Shown: positions 25,483-33,677 of the stretch, one piece after another
Numbering within the stretch: position 1 is the first letter of the stretch
How the letters are laid out: each line of letters begins with the position of its first letter
Source: JADFNB01 sp036397455
GTDB taxonomy: Bacteria > Gemmatimonadota > Gemmatimonadetes > Gemmatimonadales > GWC2-71-9
DNA: 64,000 bases
Direction: 5' to 3'
NCBI GenBank assembly: GCA_036397455.1
Contig: DASWIX010000076.1
Coordinates: forward strand, 105,369-169,368
Translations under genes and position numbers: made by a program
The notes under the pieces: model-generated
Seen by the model: only the letters and a program-made list of their open reading frames with translations
Told to the model about the DNA's origin: nothing
The model's database searches: none

Positions 25483-26211
25483 CTACGAGCCGGGTGTTAA
25501 TCGGTCGCCTGCTGTTGCAGGCGGCGCGCGGCGCAAGAGCTCCACGACGTCGCCCGCCTTGCGGCGACTGATCGGCAGGCGGCGACCCGTCGACAGTTCG
25601 ACGGTGAGCCCGCCATCGCGTTTCAAGCCGCGGACGTGCGCCAGGTTGACGGCCGCCGACCGATGGATCCGCACAAACTGCTGGGCGCCAAGCCGGCCCA
25701 GGATCTGGGCTAACGACTCGCGCACCACATGGGCCCGGTCGCCGACATGCACCCGCACGTATGCGCCGCAGGCTTCAAGCCACACGACATCGGCTACCGC
25801 CACAGCCGCACCCCCGAGTCGTCCGCCCAGCAGAATGCGTTCTTCGCCCGGCGTGCCGTGCGCGCGCCGGACGCGGTCCAGCGCATCCGTGAACCGCGCC
25901 TGCGTCACTGGTTTCACCAGGTAATCGCTCGCGGCAACGTCGAACGCACGCGCCGCATGCTCGGGGTGCGCGGTCACGAAGACCACATGCCGCACACGGT
26001 CACGCAAAGCCGCCTGCACCCCGAACCCGTCCACATGCGGCATCCGGATATCCAGGAACACCACATCGGGTTTGAGCGAGCGGACCAGGCCCGCCGCTTC
26101 GCGGGCGTCGGTGCACTCCCCGACCACGTCAAAATCGGGCGCTGCCGACAACAGTTGCCGGAGCCGACGCCGAGCCAAGGGTTCGTCATCAACGAGCAGG
26201 ACGCGGTTCAT
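25483..26211 (-). CDS. LytTR-family response regulator
   Basis: 242 residues from ATG 26211, which overlaps the kinase stop by 4 nt. The N-terminal receiver domain has DDEPLARRRL, the phosphoacceptor Asp in VVFLDIRMPHVDGFG, the VTAH switch strand and the YLVKPV Lys. The C-terminal LytTR DNA-binding domain (about 135-235) shows VVWLEACGAYVRVH, RIHRSAAVNLAHV and TGRRLPISRRKA. It presumably controls nearby genes; no binding repeats were identified. The longer frame upstream is antisense noise. Confidence 0.93.
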   Translation of the reverse strand: MNRVLLVDDEPLARRRLRQLLSAAPDFDVVGECTDAREAAGLVRSLKPDVVFLDIRMPHVDGFGVQAALRDRVRHVVFVTAHPEHAARAFDVAASDYLVKPVTQARFTDALDRVRRAHGTPGEERILLGGRLGGAAVAVADVVWLEACGAYVRVHVGDRAHVVRESLAQILGRLGAQQFVRIHRSAAVNLAHVRGLKRDGGLTVELSTGRRLPISRRKAGDVVELLRRAPPATAGDRLTPGS

Positions 26212-27284
26212 GCGGAGCCGTTCGGCACGATGACCTGGACCATGACCCCGCCACCGCCGCGCGGCAGGAGCGTGAGCGAAGCCTTGTCTCCATAGGCGGT
26301 GGTCAGTCGCGCGCGCGTCGCGGCAAGGCCCAAACCGCGCCCGTCGGGACGGGTGGCCGATGGGTCGGGCGTCGGTCCATCGTTCTGGACCGTGAGGCAA
26401 AGCCCCCGCGGCACGGCAGCCGCGGTGATGCCCACGTGGAGCTGTTCCTGTCCGTCAAGGCCGTGGACGACCGCGTTCTCCACGATGGGCTGCAGCACCA
26501 GCACCGGCACGAGACCCTCGGCCACTGCGGGCGCCACGGTCACCTCGTACCGCAACCGGTCCCCGAAGCGCATCTGCTGGAGCCCGAGGTATTGCTCGGC
26601 CAGTGCGACCTCCTCGCGGACCGTCACGATGTCGCTGCCATCCTCACGCAGCGAGGCGTGCAGCAGTTCGGACAGTTGCTCAATGGCGGTCACGGCCCGG
26701 TCCACCTTGCGGTCGGCCACAAGGGCCGCGATGCCGTGCAGGGTGTTGTACAGGAAGTGCGGTTGCAGCTTGGCCCGCAGAGCGTCGAGTCGGGCGGCCT
26801 GGAGCAGCGCCTCCAACTGCGACTCCCGAATGGCGCGCTGTTCCCGCTCCCGGGATTCCTGGATTGCCCAGGCGACCGCGAGAACCCCGACGTACGTAGC
26901 GACCATGACGGGAATGCCGCCATACCACGCGCGCGTCAGCCGGGCCATCAGGGGGAACAACTGGGCCATTGGCGTGGATCCACCCATGGTCCACGTGACC
27001 ATGGCGGCGTGACCAACTGAAATGAGAAGGAACAAGGCCAGATGCATCAACACCACGTGGGCCCTGACCGGCCGGAGTCCCTTCCAATGAGCAAGCCACA
27101 ACACCAGTGGTAGTGTGGCGCCCAGGAACATCCAGCGTGGCATGGTCGAGCCGAACACCACGCTGGACGCCACGCGCATACCGTGCGTCAGCGACATGTG
27201 ATGGATCTCGATGACGCTGATCACGCCCAACAGGACGCAGATGCCGGCGACCGCCAGTGTGGCGATCCATGGCGGTCGCGTCAC
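26208..27284 (-). CDS. LytS/YehU-type sensor histidine kinase
   Basis: 358 residues. Four membrane segments occupy residues 8-150, with no large sensory loop. The His-kinase core follows: KLQPHFLYNTLHGIAALV (phosphoacceptor His in PHFLYN), QPIVENAVVHGL (N-box) and GRGLGLAATRARL (G-box). This is the YehU/LytS class (PF06580) that pairs with LytTR regulators, here the next gene. Overlaps of 4 nt on both sides suggest an operon of phosphatase-like protein, kinase and regulator. Confidence 0.93.
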   Translation of the reverse strand: MTRPPWIATLAVAGICVLLGVISVIEIHHMSLTHGMRVASSVVFGSTMPRWMFLGATLPLVLWLAHWKGLRPVRAHVVLMHLALFLLISVGHAAMVTWTMGGSTPMAQLFPLMARLTRAWYGGIPVMVATYVGVLAVAWAIQESREREQRAIRESQLEALLQAARLDALRAKLQPHFLYNTLHGIAALVADRKVDRAVTAIEQLSELLHASLREDGSDIVTVREEVALAEQYLGLQQMRFGDRLRYEVTVAPAVAEGLVPVLVLQPIVENAVVHGLDGQEQLHVGITAAAVPRGLCLTVQNDGPTPDPSATRPDGRGLGLAATRARLTTAYGDKASLTLLPRGGGGVMVQVIVPNGSA

Positions 27285-28258
27285 CGGTGCGTACCGCCTC
27301 TGTGCAGGGCAAACGCGAGCGACTGGATACGGCCGTCGGGAGCCGCCGTAACGCGAACGACCAGTTCACCGACGCGCGTGTGTCCCTGCAGCGCCACCTC
27401 GTTGTCCGTCGAGGATTCGACGCCGATCACCATGATGGGTCCGTGTTCGGCGAACAACTGGGCGTAGCGCTGCACGCGCGCCTCCGTGGGGCGATCGGGC
27501 ACCGGCGTCATGTACGCCTCCGTAAAGACGCGCATGCGCGCGGTGTCACCCGAATTGAACGTCTCAATGTAGCGTGTCGCAAGCGTCCCAATCCGCGTGG
27601 TGGGCAGGGTCACACGGGCGCCATGGGCACTGGGCGCGCCATGGTCCATTGGGGCGGCTTCCGCTGACGACGCCGTCTCCGTGCCCGCGAGCGCGGACCA
27701 ATCCGCCAACGTGATGCGCCCAACAAGCTCAACACCGCCATGGCCGTTCGGACGCACCACCGCGACCTCGCTCTCGCCGATCGCCCCCGGGGCAATCCCG
27801 GGCACGAGCGCTTCGATCACGAAATGGTGCGTCACCAGCACACGAATGGTGCCGGGTCGTGGGGTCGCGGTCACGATCGCCGCGGTCTCATCCGTGGTGG
27901 GAAAGACGCGCAGGGCCATCGTGAGTTTGGGCGCGCCAAACGCGTCGGCGGTTTCCTTGCACCGATAGATCGGGCTGGAAATGACCTCGCTGATCGGCAA
28001 CCCGTATCGTGCTACCAGCCGTGCCATCAACCGCACGTCCTGCTCCCCCTCGGGGGTCAGGTTGCGTTGGTCCGCACGGAGCGGCGGGCTGTAGCCCGGG
28101 GTTTCACGGGTGGGGATCGACCGGTCGGTCCGAGCGTGCCGCACGAGCAGGGTGTACCCGCCTCCGCGCAGGGCGTGCATGAGTGCCTCGCCGCGCAGCT
28201 CCTGCGCCGGAGCGGCGGCTTGGACGAAAAGCGTCACAACAGTCAGGATGGACAGCAT
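27281..28258 (-). CDS. Secreted histidine-phosphatase-like protein with NTF2-like C-terminus
   Basis: 325 residues with a signal peptide (residues 1-19). Residues 25-190 form a histidine-phosphatase domain: LLVRHARTDRS (RHA in place of the usual RHG), the Arg of SPIYRCKETA, and VTHHFVIEAL with the second His. After a linker, residues 220-325 look like an NTF2/SnoaL-type fold (RIGTLATRYIETFNSGDTARMRVF). It is first in the operon with a LytS/LytTR pair, so it may be their target or a modulator. The combination of domains is unusual. Confidence 0.75.
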   Translation of the reverse strand: MLSILTVVTLFVQAAAPAQELRGEALMHALRGGGYTLLVRHARTDRSIPTRETPGYSPPLRADQRNLTPEGEQDVRLMARLVARYGLPISEVISSPIYRCKETADAFGAPKLTMALRVFPTTDETAAIVTATPRPGTIRVLVTHHFVIEALVPGIAPGAIGESEVAVVRPNGHGGVELVGRITLADWSALAGTETASSAEAAPMDHGAPSAHGARVTLPTTRIGTLATRYIETFNSGDTARMRVFTEAYMTPVPDRPTEARVQRYAQLFAEHGPIMVIGVESSTDNEVALQGHTRVGELVVRVTAAPDGRIQSLAFALHRGGTHR

Positions 28259-28361
28259 GTCAGGCTCCGGATGATCGTGTGGCGCGAACGAAATCGCGTT
28301 GGAGCGTATCAGCCAATGAGGAGTGGTGCCGTCGGTCGGCTGGTGTTGTGAGCGGTCAGCC

Positions 28362-28438
28362 CGGGCTGAAGCCCGCGCTGAGTGGGACGCCCTGCCCTGC
28401 AGGCAGACAGCGCATCGGGGTCATGCGTCCTTCAGGAC
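28362..28438. repeat. Hairpin repeats, 3' side of GHKL ATPase gene
   Basis: Two perfect short hairpins: CGGGCT-GA-AGCCCG (28362-28375) and the GTCCT/AGGAC hairpin within 28425-28438. The latter 14 nt occur in inverted orientation at 30384-30397 on the other side of the ATPase gene. The rest of 28259-28475 holds no gene. Confidence 0.8.
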
Positions 28439-28475
28439 AAATCACGTGGCCGAGCCCGCCTCACCGGCGAGCCGT

Positions 28476-30044
28476 TCACGCGTTCTCCCCATGCGTCGTT
28501 GAGGACACCGTCGTATCGTCTTGCCGTCTCCTCTTCCTCGTCTTCACCTCACCCGCCCCCCATTTGGCCAGGAATTCCGTGACGAACCCGTGCACGTACT
28601 CCGCCTCGACGGCGAGCGGAGCCAGCGCCATCGCGACGGTCACGGCGATGTGGTAGGGCTCCGATTTCGCTCCGACCGCGCGCCGGTACGCAGGGTGCGC
28701 GTCGTTGACGTACACGGTCGACTCGACTAACCGCCCCAGCGCCGGATCGTCAGGGCGGTGCTCGAACAGGATGGTGAGCGAATAACGCGCCGGACGGCGG
28801 CGACCACTCCCCCCGGGAGGCTTTGTGGCAAGGTCAGGGGGCTTTGGCGCTTCAGGTGTTGCGTGCACAACCGCATCGCGCAGCTCGGGTTCACTCGCCT
28901 GTGACGATCCAATCGCTCCCTCGACCGGTATGAACGCGCCCTTCCCGCCCGCGGCCATCGGGAGGCGCTTCTGTCCCCCGCGGTGACGCTCGATCAACGT
29001 CGCAAGCAGCGGATACTCGTCCGCCAGGTTAGCCAGCACGTCCTCGATGTCGCGCTCAATGCGCCGAGTCTTGCGTTGGCGCTTCTCCTCCTCGGCGTTG
29101 TCGCCATCGCCCCACTGCGCCAGCACGCCCGCCACCGCCTTCTGCATGGCGGACCGGTGCGCCAGGTAGACGGCCCCACGGGCACCCGTTCGCAAGAAAT
29201 CGGCCTTGTTGAGCGTGAGACACTCGGCCAGCGCGGGGGCCTCGATCATGCCGGAGACGTCGTTGGGAGACGTCGGAGACACGCCGAGCCAGTCCCAGCC
29301 GCGCTTGATGACCTTGCCCAGCGTACTGACGGCGATGCCACCGCGACTTCCGTCCGCGCCGGCGCGAACCATGTAGCCCACGGCGCTGGCCTTGCGCCGT
29401 CGCGGCAGGCGTACCGCGATCGGCGTCGCGCCGCGCGCGCTGACCGGCTGCGGCAACGTATAGCCCGCCACCTCGAAGCGAACGCCGTGGGGGTATGCCG
29501 GCGCCAAGGCCGCGGCGAAGGCGGGATCGAACAGCGGCGCGAAGTGACGGTACAGCATCGACGCTATCGCGTGCGCGTCGAGTAGTGGTGAGAGCGCGTT
29601 CGCTAACGTGAGCCGGACCGCCGTGCCCCGTTCCGTGACGTAGCCGGGCGGATCGACCCATTTCCACGGGGCCCTCTTCTTGGACGACATGCGCCACGTG
29701 GTCGCCACGTGCGTCTTGCCGCGGCGCGTCTCGGTCAACACCTCGTCGCACGCCAGGAGGCCCAGCTTGATCCCGACCCCAGCGAACCCGATCCCCTGCC
29801 CTCGCTGTTTCGTCGTGGTGGCCAAATCGTGATAGCGACGAAGCGATTCCCGCGTCATTCCCTGACCGTTGTCGACCGTCAACAGTGTCGCGCCGTCCCG
29901 ATTGGGAAGGAACGCGATCTCCGTCGCCTTGGAGTCCAGCGCGTTGGCAACCATCTCGGTGACGATGGTCTCCTCCAGCGACTCCGGGTACGCGTCACGA
30001 AGGTCCTCCAGCAGGTGGTGGAGGTTGACGCGGGTTTCGCCCAT
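28476..30044 (-). CDS. GHKL (Bergerat-fold) ATPase of unknown function
   Basis: 522 residues. The ATP site is clear: N-box E30/N34 in VTEMVANALDSKATEI, DxGxG at 58-62 (VDNGQGM), the glycine-rich lid GQGIGFAGVGIKLG (82-95) and T141 in GTAVRLTL. This places it with MutL/Hsp90/MORC-like ATPases, not kinases. Residues 150-330 may be an S5-like transducer domain. A Lys/Arg/Glu-rich coil (310-345), a Pro-rich linker and a C-terminal alpha/beta domain (430-500) follow. No mutS, endonuclease or phage gene adjoins. It stands alone between hairpin repeats, in accessory DNA. The role is unknown; defence or DNA transactions are possible. Confidence 0.8.
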   Translation of the reverse strand: MGETRVNLHHLLEDLRDAYPESLEETIVTEMVANALDSKATEIAFLPNRDGATLLTVDNGQGMTRESLRRYHDLATTTKQRGQGIGFAGVGIKLGLLACDEVLTETRRGKTHVATTWRMSSKKRAPWKWVDPPGYVTERGTAVRLTLANALSPLLDAHAIASMLYRHFAPLFDPAFAAALAPAYPHGVRFEVAGYTLPQPVSARGATPIAVRLPRRRKASAVGYMVRAGADGSRGGIAVSTLGKVIKRGWDWLGVSPTSPNDVSGMIEAPALAECLTLNKADFLRTGARGAVYLAHRSAMQKAVAGVLAQWGDGDNAEEEKRQRKTRRIERDIEDVLANLADEYPLLATLIERHRGGQKRLPMAAGGKGAFIPVEGAIGSSQASEPELRDAVVHATPEAPKPPDLATKPPGGSGRRRPARYSLTILFEHRPDDPALGRLVESTVYVNDAHPAYRRAVGAKSEPYHIAVTVAMALAPLAVEAEYVHGFVTEFLAKWGAGEVKTRKRRRQDDTTVSSTTHGENA

Positions 30045-30624
30045 TCGAATAGCGCCTTTGGTCGATTATGCCTCCAAACAAGCACGGCGGCGGACCGTTT
30101 TCCAGCCTCGTCCGATGATCTGGTCATTCCGTATCCACCTTCCTGCGTCCCTTCACTCCCCCGGCGTTACCCGGCTTCCTCGCTACTATGGACGCTCTGA
30201 CTTCTGGGCGGCTGGCTCTTCGGCGACCTCGCCCGCGGCAGCGGCCACGGGGTCCGGTGACGCCTGAACACCCTCCTTGAATCCCCCCAGAGATCCCTAG
30301 CGACAAGGCCTTCCGGCTAACACCCGCCGTCCCTTGATTCGCCGGGTCAACCCGGCGCTCGGCGCCGGCTCCGCCGGCGACAGGTCCTGAAGGACGCCCA
30401 CCGCATGCGCTTCAGCGCCCGTCGCGCGAAGCGCGCCCAGCCGCGGTTTCAACCGCGGAACAACGACGGGGACTGCGGGCCATTTTCCTCGACCAATCAT
30501 CCGCGTGGTCTACCCGCGGCTCGGCTCTGTCGGGTGAACCGACGGCGCGTGGCCTTGGCGCTTCATGCGGCTGGGCGGAGCGGCGGCTTCACGCCGCCGA
30601 TCATCGCGCACAGCGGCTCGGTAA
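30045..30624. repeat. Non-coding region rich in hairpin repeats
   Basis: No gene is seen. It holds perfect or near-perfect hairpins at 30340-30357 (CGCCGGGT-CA-ACCCGGCG), 30364-30378, 30384-30397 (inverted copy of 28425-28438), 30441-30458 (CCGCGGTT-TC-AACCGCGG) and 30581-30599. The 50-nt block 30559-30608 repeats 24484-24533. The hairpins have similar short TC/TTCA loops, suggesting one family of dispersed elements or the leftovers of a mobile element. Confidence 0.8.
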
Positions 30625-30825
30625 TTACGGCAGCGGGTCACGAAGGGCGCCGGCACGCGCACGAAGGGACTGACGATGGCGTTCAAGCTGCTCGAGATGG
30701 CCGAGCACCGCTGGCGCCGGTTGAACGGGGCGCACCTGTTGCCGCTAGTCCGGGCCGGCGTGCGCTTCGTCGATGGAACGCAGGTGGAACGTCAGGAGAA
30801 GAAGAACCGGAAGGACGCTGCCTGA
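30625..30825 (+). pseudogene. C-terminal remnant of IS256-family transposase
   Basis: The frame ending at TGA 30825 reads VTKGAGTRTKGLTMAFKLL, then AEHRWRRLNGAHLLPLVRAG, then VRFVDGTQVER. This is the C-terminal tail typical of one IS256 subgroup in actinobacteria and relatives. About 65 residues remain; the DDE core is missing. The sequence just after the stop (30836-30860, CCACAACTTTTGACAATACC) looks like the right terminal end of such elements. The left part was lost at the hairpin-repeat block. Confidence 0.75.
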
Positions 30826-31012
30826 TCATGACCCGATCCACAACTTTTGACAATACCTCCCCGAGGAGTTGATTTGGCGGATCGGCCTGCGGGTCGACGA
30901 AAAGGGACGTAAGTAGCTCTGACGTCACAAGCCTCCGTTGGCGCGGCACTGCGAGGTCAAGATGCAGTGGCAGAGTACCGGAGTCCGGTCGCGAAGTACG
31001 GGGCCCGTTCGA

Positions 31013-31459
31013 GTGCTTCCAGTGATTGACCGAAGCGCTTGGCTGCTCCTTTGCGGGGCATTCGCAACAGGAATCAGTGCTTGCGACGCCACCAAGCCCC
31101 TGGAGGTTGAGAAGGACGCTACCGGTGGGATACACCAGGTGCTGGACCTGTCAGACGCTGAACCGCATCAGCACGACACCATTCTTATCCGCTCGGCTGT
31201 CCACAACGCAAGCCGCGAACCCGTCGACCTTGTCGTACACGAGTTTTGCCTGGAGATAGGCGGAACGGCTGAGTTGGCTGATCCCGCAGAATTTCGGTTT
31301 GACTGCGAGACCTTTCGAAGACCCCTGCTCCCTGGCGACTCGCTGGTTGAATTCGAAGAGCGAGTGGTGTTATCGCCTCCCGGAACCTACTCTTTGCAGG
31401 TCCGCCAATTGGTGAGTCCAGATGTTGAAGTGGAGGTTGAGCTGCGGGTCAGAGGCTAA
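31013..31459 (+). CDS. Hypothetical lipoprotein, beta-sandwich-like
   Basis: About 148 residues from GTG 31013 (GTG 31022 also possible). The lipoprotein signal ends at GISAC. The mature part has alternating beta pattern (ILIRSAVHNASREPVDLVV, PPGTYSLQVRQL, VEVEVELRVRG), which recalls the BsuPI-type or Ig-like folds of small secreted proteins. A longer frame starting at 30938 lacks a signal at its N-terminus. The stop overlaps the propeller remnant on the other strand by 11 nt. Function unknown. Confidence 0.6.
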   Translation: MLPVIDRSAWLLLCGAFATGISACDATKPLEVEKDATGGIHQVLDLSDAEPHQHDTILIRSAVHNASREPVDLVVHEFCLEIGGTAELADPAEFRFDCETFRRPLLPGDSLVEFEERVVLSPPGTYSLQVRQLVSPDVEVEVELRVRG

Positions 31460-31673
31460 CGAGGAGGAAATGGCCCGCGCTGTCCAACATGTACGGCGGT
31501 TCGTTGAACGATTCAGGCGTGACGACGTAGTACCGACCACGTGTATCGCGCGCAATCGCGTACGGTCGGGAGGCAAACGCACCTGGCCCCTCAGCGGCGC
31601 CGAGCCGCACGAGGTGCGCCAGTTCGATCTCACACGTCGGACACGCGAGCTCGGATCCGATCTCGACACGCAA
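31449..31673 (-). pseudogene. Fragment of six-bladed beta-propeller gene
   Basis: The frame beginning at TTG 31673 reads CPTCEIELAHLVRLG and then RPYAIARDTRGRYYVVTPES. This is the start of secreted six-bladed propellers common in Gemmatimonadota (blade phrase ARDxxGRYYVV). It stops after about 74 residues, lacks the signal peptide (a TGA lies just upstream) and lacks five blades. It is therefore a residual piece. Confidence 0.55.
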
Positions 31674-31713
31674 AACTGCCCGCCACCCCTCTGTCGCCCA
31701 TCAACCCGGCTGT

Positions 31714-32768
31714 TCACTTCTCCATGATCACGCGCCCGCTCTGCACCACGAGCACCACGTTCTCAAGGTCGCGGATCCGCTCCAACGGATTACCGTCCAC
31801 TAGAATCAGATCCGCCCGCTTCCCGAGCTCCACGGTTCCGAAGTCGTCCTTCCTCAGCCAGCGCGCGACGTTGGCAGTCGCGGTTTGGAGAATGGTGGTG
31901 TTCGGGATACCGATCACCTCGTAGATCTCCATTTCGCGGAGCAGGGCGCTCGGCCCGACGTCAGTGCCCGCGACCCACCGCACGCCCTGTCGATGCATAG
32001 TGCGGAGCATGTCGGCCAGGATCCGGGCCCGGCGAACGAAGCGCGGCTGCCCCACGCCTTGCCGGAGCGCGGTGGCGAACGAATCCGCGTGGAAGTATTG
32101 CGACGAGGCCATCATCGTGGGATCGAACATCACCGCTTTGGCGGCCACCCTCGCGAAGAAGGCGTTCATGAGGCCGCTGTCCGGCTCGACCACGGCCCAG
32201 GGACCCTCGCTCGCATCCGGCTGCTCGCGCGAGACGAACCGCCACTTGTGATCCATCACGTGCACGAAGCCGTCGATGCCGGCGTCGAGCCCCACGGGCC
32301 AGGAGGTCGAGACCGGATCCGCGATCACCGGAATGCCCTGCGCGTGCCCTTCCGCGACTGCGTCGGCGAACACCTCCGGCTGGAGAAAGGCGTAGAGCTT
32401 AATGGCGTCGACCCCGAGAGTGTTCGGGACGTTCCGGTGGCGAAGGTGTGGAGCACGATCTCGCTCGATGCGGGCGTGTCGTGAACGTAGGCGAGCCGTG
32501 CTGCATCCGCCGACCACACCGGATGATGGTCCCAACCATGGCCGAAGCTGAGCTGCCTTGCCTCACCCCCCTCCAACGCGAGAAGCCAGATCTTCCCCAG
32601 GATGCCCACCGCGATGGTCGAACCGTTCGGTGAGATGGAAGGAGTGTAGGCGCCCCGTTCGACCGTGACGACACGCTGGCCAGAGGCATGTACGGGGTTG
32701 CAGGCGAGGAACAGGACGGCGCTCGCCACGAGAGGCAGGGCAGGAATCCTCGGGCGTATGCTGATCAT
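31714..32768 (-). pseudogene. Propeller-amidohydrolase gene with internal deletion
   Basis: The minus-strand frame from 32768 encodes a signal peptide and the first TolB/PD40 repeats (YTPSISPNGSTIAVG, HHPVWSADAARLAYV) and ends out of register near 32440. From about 32435 another frame encodes the C-terminal half of an amidohydrolase (DAIKLYAFLQPEVFADAV, GVRWVAGTDVGPSALL, GKRADLILVDGNPLE). Intact relatives have over 1000 residues with propeller then amidohydrolase. Here the central several hundred codons, including the N-terminal metal-binding HxH motif, are missing. The metal Asp in AGTDVG remains. Confidence 0.8.
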
Positions 32769-32990
32769 ATCATACCTCGTCCTGCATCGTTCATACCTCT
32801 TCCCGGACTGTCCGGATCAAGGCGGCACCCTCATCGAGGGTCGGACGCACCGGGTGGAGCGAACAGCGTGTCGGCGGGCGGGCCGCGATCACTCGTCAGG
32901 GCGATCGTCTCCTACCACGTTGGGACGCGCAGGTTCCCGAACCGCTTGAGCGGACCCAGTCGGGACCTTGAAGCAGACACGCCGGCCGCC

Positions 32991-33020
32991 TTGCCGTTTC
33001 ACCGTCCGTCCGTCTATCTT
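32991..33020 (+). promoter_or_regulatory. Possible sigma70-type promoter for rpsF operon
   Basis: TTGCCG at 32991-32996 and TATCTT at 33015-33020 are spaced 18 nt, about 67 nt before the rpsF start. The rest of 32769-33086 shows no gene. The match is by eye only. Confidence 0.35.
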
Positions 33021-33086
33021 GCTTGCCTCAATTCCCCTACTCCGGCCCAACGACGTGCCGGGGTCTCATGTCCAAAGGGAGGTGTC

Positions 33087-33455
33087 GTGAGTCGACCCTA
33101 CGAGATCGTCTACATCTTCGACAGCGTGCTCGAAGAACCCCAGGTCAGCGAGAAGCTCCAGCGCTTCCACGACCTGCTCAAGTCCGCGGACAACCCCGAG
33201 CCGGTGAAAGACGTCAATCATTGGGGGAAGCGGACCCTCGCCTACGCCGTCAAGGGCCGTGAGGTCGGATACTACGTCGTGGTTCGCGTCGAGGCGGCCC
33301 CGGCGTCACTCCCGGAATTCGAACGCGCCATCAAGCTCGACGAGGGCGTCATCCGGTATCTGGTCGTCCTGAACGACGGCGAGCAGCCGCGCGCCCCGGT
33401 CGCGGTCGGCGAAGACGATGACGACCGGCCATCCCGCAGCCGGGAGGACGACTGA
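33087..33455 (+). CDS. rpsF: 30S ribosomal protein S6
   Basis: 122 residues from GTG 33087, preceded by GGGAGG 5 nt upstream. S6 landmarks are the first strand RPYEIVYIFD, DVNHWGKRTLAYAVKGREVGYYVVV and DEGVIRYLVVLN, with an acidic Asp-rich tail. S6 binds the central domain of 16S rRNA with S18, which is encoded next. This is the first gene of the long plus-strand run. A longer frame begins upstream but is unsupported. Confidence 0.96.
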   Translation: MSRPYEIVYIFDSVLEEPQVSEKLQRFHDLLKSADNPEPVKDVNHWGKRTLAYAVKGREVGYYVVVRVEAAPASLPEFERAIKLDEGVIRYLVVLNDGEQPRAPVAVGEDDDDRPSRSREDD

Positions 33456-33676
33456 TGCGACGCCGCGCCAAGACCTGTCCCGTGTGTGAATCCGGCGTTC
33501 GGGTCGTCGATTACAAGGACGAGCGGGCCCTGTCCCGGTTCACGACCGAGCGCGGGAAGATCCTGCCGAGCCGCCTGTCGGGCATGTGCGCCCGGCACCA
33601 GCGGCAGGTGAACACGGCCATCAAGCGGGCGCGCCATCTGGCGTTGCTGCCGTACATCCGAGGGTACGCCCGCTAG
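33455..33676 (+). CDS. rpsR: 30S ribosomal protein S18
   Basis: 73 residues, ATG overlapping the rpsF stop by one nucleotide. Typical S18: CPVCESG near the N-terminus, VDYKDERALSRFTTERGKI, PSRLSGMCARHQRQVNTAIK and RARHLALLPYI. The CPVC and C-A-R-H residues form the zinc-binding version of S18 (C+ type). It forms a heterodimer with S6 on 16S rRNA. Confidence 0.97.
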   Translation: MRRRAKTCPVCESGVRVVDYKDERALSRFTTERGKILPSRLSGMCARHQRQVNTAIKRARHLALLPYIRGYAR

Positions 33677-33677
33677 C

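Noticed and set aside
30145..30210. Conserved-looking short peptide frame upstream of the ATPase gene (RYPASSLLWTL)
   Set aside because: Resembles frequently predicted spurious ORFs; no start or length to support a gene.
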